A stretch of 53,283 nucleotides of DNA from Candidatus Poribacteria bacterium (GTDB lineage Bacteria; Poribacteria; WGA-4E; WGA-3G), in the NCBI GenBank assembly GCA_009841255.1, contig VXMD01000031.1, positions 50,975 to 104,257 of the forward strand, given 5' to 3'. A program made the position numbers and the translations under genes. Every line of letters starts with the position of its first letter. Within the stretch, counting starts at the first letter, position 1. Below, piece by piece: positions 51,791 through 53,283 of this stretch. The notes beneath the pieces are model-generated. The model was not told the origin of the DNA. It saw only the letters and a program-made list of their open reading frames with translations, and ran no database searches.

Positions 51791-52864
51791 ATGACCAGAT
51801 TCGATAATTTAAAAAATAGCTTAAAAATTCAATGGCTCGCAACGCCTGTCCTAATTCTCGCAAGCGCGTTTGTAACAAACGCCATCATCATGTTGCTCTG
51901 TCACTATAACCCATTAGAGGCTTACCAAGCCGCCGTGAGTGGCGCGTTCGGAACCGGTAGGAAGTTCGGAGAGACGTTAGTCAAAAGCACACCCTTTTTA
52001 ATGGCAGGGCTTTCAGTCGCAATGGCGTTTCGGTGTGGGATTTGGAACATCGGTGCCGAGGGACAATTTTTAATAGGCGCACTCACAGCAACATGGTTTG
52101 GGACGAAACTCGCCCCAATCTTTCCGCAAACCCCATGGATTGCGGTGCCGTTGTGTCTCGGACTTGCCACAGTCGCCGGTGGAATTTGGGGACTCATTCC
52201 CGCCGTCCTTAAAGTGATGCGCGGTGTCAACGAAGTTATCAGCACCATCATGTTGAACTACGTCGCCCTCCATCTGGTGAGTATGATGATCGATGGCGGT
52301 CCGTTGCAGGAGGCAGCCCAACGCGGTCCCCAGAGCGATCGCATCGTCCAGTGGGTATTTCTACCTCGACTTTTCCCACCCCATCGGGTCCACCTCGGCA
52401 TTATTATCGCTGTCGTCCTGGCGATTATTCTCACATTCGTTCTCTTTCGGACGGCGTTTGGGTTCCAACTCCGCGCAGTCGGAGAGGGAGCAGCGGCAGC
52501 GGAAGCCGCAGGCATCTCGATTGTCCATAACACGCTCCGCGTCTTTTTCATTAGTGGCGCCCTCGCAGGACTCGGCGGCGCAATCGAGTTGACCGCACTC
52601 ACCCGCCGACTCTTCCTCAACTTTTCGCCCGGCTACGGCTACACAGCGATTGCCGTCGCTCTGTTAGCAAAGCTGAATCCTTTGGTGACAGTCGCCGCTG
52701 CGTTACTGTTTGGCGCGTTGACGACGGGTTCGTATAGCATGCAGCGGGAGGTCGGCATCTCTGACAAAGTAACGTTTATAATGCAAGCGACGATTCTACT
52801 TTTCGTTATCGGTTATGGTTCTATCCAACTGTTCCGTAAACGGACATCTTCGCACTCTGAATAG
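51791..52864 (+). CDS. BMP-type nucleoside ABC transporter permease
   Basis: A 357-residue integral membrane permease of the BPD_transp_2 class (NupP/YufP type) with about nine hydrophobic helices. The recognisable part is CGIWNIGAEGQFLIGALTA (about residues 81-99) and EAAGISIVHNTLRVFFISGALAGLGGA as two separate segments. It forms the channel of the importer with a second permease, expected just downstream and not in the window. It starts 29 bases after the ATPase. No good ribosome-binding site precedes the ATG. Confidence 0.92.
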   Translation: MTRFDNLKNSLKIQWLATPVLILASAFVTNAIIMLLCHYNPLEAYQAAVSGAFGTGRKFGETLVKSTPFLMAGLSVAMAFRCGIWNIGAEGQFLIGALTATWFGTKLAPIFPQTPWIAVPLCLGLATVAGGIWGLIPAVLKVMRGVNEVISTIMLNYVALHLVSMMIDGGPLQEAAQRGPQSDRIVQWVFLPRLFPPHRVHLGIIIAVVLAIILTFVLFRTAFGFQLRAVGEGAAAAEAAGISIVHNTLRVFFISGALAGLGGAIELTALTRRLFLNFSPGYGYTAIAVALLAKLNPLVTVAAALLFGALTTGSYSMQREVGISDKVTFIMQATILLFVIGYGSIQLFRKRTSSHSE

Positions 52865-52907
52865 GAGTGGTTCGAAACCGTAATATTTATTTTCCCCAGG
52901 CCCGGTA

Positions 52908-52929
52908 GGTGCGGTTTCCTAACCGCACC
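52908..52929 (+). repeat. Palindrome GGTGCGGTT/AACCGCACC
   Basis: Nine-base perfect arms with loop TCCT, preceded by CCCGGTA. It belongs to the GTAGG-type palindrome class and lies 44 bases after the permease stop. Confidence 0.7.
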
Positions 52930-53002
52930 GGATAGGGTTATGAAATTTACCGAAATATTTTATTAATCTCCATTTCAACGGAAACTCCTGATACGGAAGT
53001 AA

Positions 53003-53283
53003 ATGGTCGTCAGTTCTCAGTCAATCGTTTAGAAACTTAGCCAGGAATGGCAGCACTGCAACAACGGCGCAGTGCGGATTTGATCCGGGGGTGTGTCCTG
53101 CCAACCCATTCTGACAGCTCCCGTTAGGGCAACATTAAAATATGGTCGTCAGTTCTCAGTCAATCGTTTAGAAACTTAGCCAGGAATGGCAGCACTGCAA
53201 CAACGGCGCAGTGCGGATTTGATCCGGGGGTGTGTCCTGCCAACCCATTCTGACAGCTCCCGTTAGGGCAACATTAAAATATG
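53003..53283 (+). repeat. 139-bp perfect tandem repeat
   Basis: Two identical units, 53003-53141 and 53142-53280, and the first three bases of a third (ATG at 53281). Each has a GCACTGC/GCAGTGC 7-bp stem with loop AACAACGGC (53053-53075 and 53192-53214) and ends GGGCAACATTAAAAT. Perfect identity points to a recent duplication or an assembly effect at a contig end. Confidence 0.85.

Larger units (their letters stand above)
52865..53283. other. Intergenic region with palindrome and leader repeats
   Basis: No gene seen. It contains the palindrome at 52908, two perfect 139-bp tandem copies (53003-53280), each with an AACAACGGC stem-loop and ending AACATTAAAAT, and a final ATG at 53281. A downstream gene, probably the second permease, could start at or after the window end. 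Confidence 0.6.

Overview
The window looks like a piece of a Candidatus Poribacteria-type genome. This is inferred from gene content only, with no marker gene seen. It has four phytanoyl-CoA dioxygenase (PhyH) paralogues, LamG/jelly-roll secreted proteins, two PmoA-like (DUF6807) proteins, a WD40 remnant, a TPR protein, a Gfo/Idh oxidoreductase, two GH32-like enzymes and many dispersed intergenic palindromes. An lpxB gene implies a lipid A outer membrane. No rRNA, tRNA, CRISPR array, phage or intact insertion sequence was found.

Layout: 0.1-2.5 kb, lpxB and argC (-). 2.9-7.2 kb (+), FAA-family hydrolase, Ig-like lipoprotein, secreted jelly-roll protein, LarA-like racemase and a small ORF. 7.3-11.5 kb, frameshifted WD40 remnant, HAD-TPR-HAD block and queC. 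11.6-15.1 kb (-), sugar-binding-like protein, MFS transporter and a NuoE-NuoF fusion. 15.3-23.4 kb, four PhyH oxygenases, a lipoprotein, a LamG protein, a DUF6807 protein and a Gfo/Idh enzyme. 23.4-30.7 kb (-), a possible defence operon: small helical protein, 1565-residue sacsin-type ATPase with a C-terminal PD-(D/E)XK nuclease, Nudix hydrolase, OLD-like AAA ATPase and a small nuclease-like protein. 30.8-34.8 kb (-), two GH32-like genes around a secreted protein. 35.1-37.4 kb, aquaporin, hsp20 with three tandem sigma-54-like promoters, and uridine kinase. 38.2-40.9 kb (+), DAHP synthase and 2-isopropylmalate synthase. 41-48.8 kb (-), leucyl aminopeptidase, cupin, a HigBA/HicB-like trio, a selenocysteine formate dehydrogenase split by an in-frame UGA, and two BMP-family binding proteins, one with an in-frame TAG. 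49.1-52.9 kb (+), a second DUF6807 protein, then the ATPase and one permease of a BMP-type nucleoside ABC transporter.

How the parts fit: the BMP proteins, ATPase and permease form one importer split over two strands. The selenoprotein FdhA and the NuoEF fusion, 28 kb apart, could together make an NAD-linked formate dehydrogenase. GH32, LamG, DUF6807, Gfo/Idh and PhyH genes suggest use of complex organic matter.

The most unusual signals are non-coding or composite: (1) a stem-loop family with a fixed AACAACGGC loop and compensating stem changes, several copies lying just before ribosome-binding sites; (2) a palindromic repeat family, one member inserted in frame in larA and another supplying the stop codon of the ABC ATPase; (3) the sacsin-nuclease operon; (4) a shared C-terminal [KR]L-[ST]-x-T-W-x-x-[IL]-K tail on three unrelated secreted proteins; (5) tandem sigma-54-like sites before hsp20; (6) an FdhA selenocysteine UGA with a well-formed SECIS hairpin.
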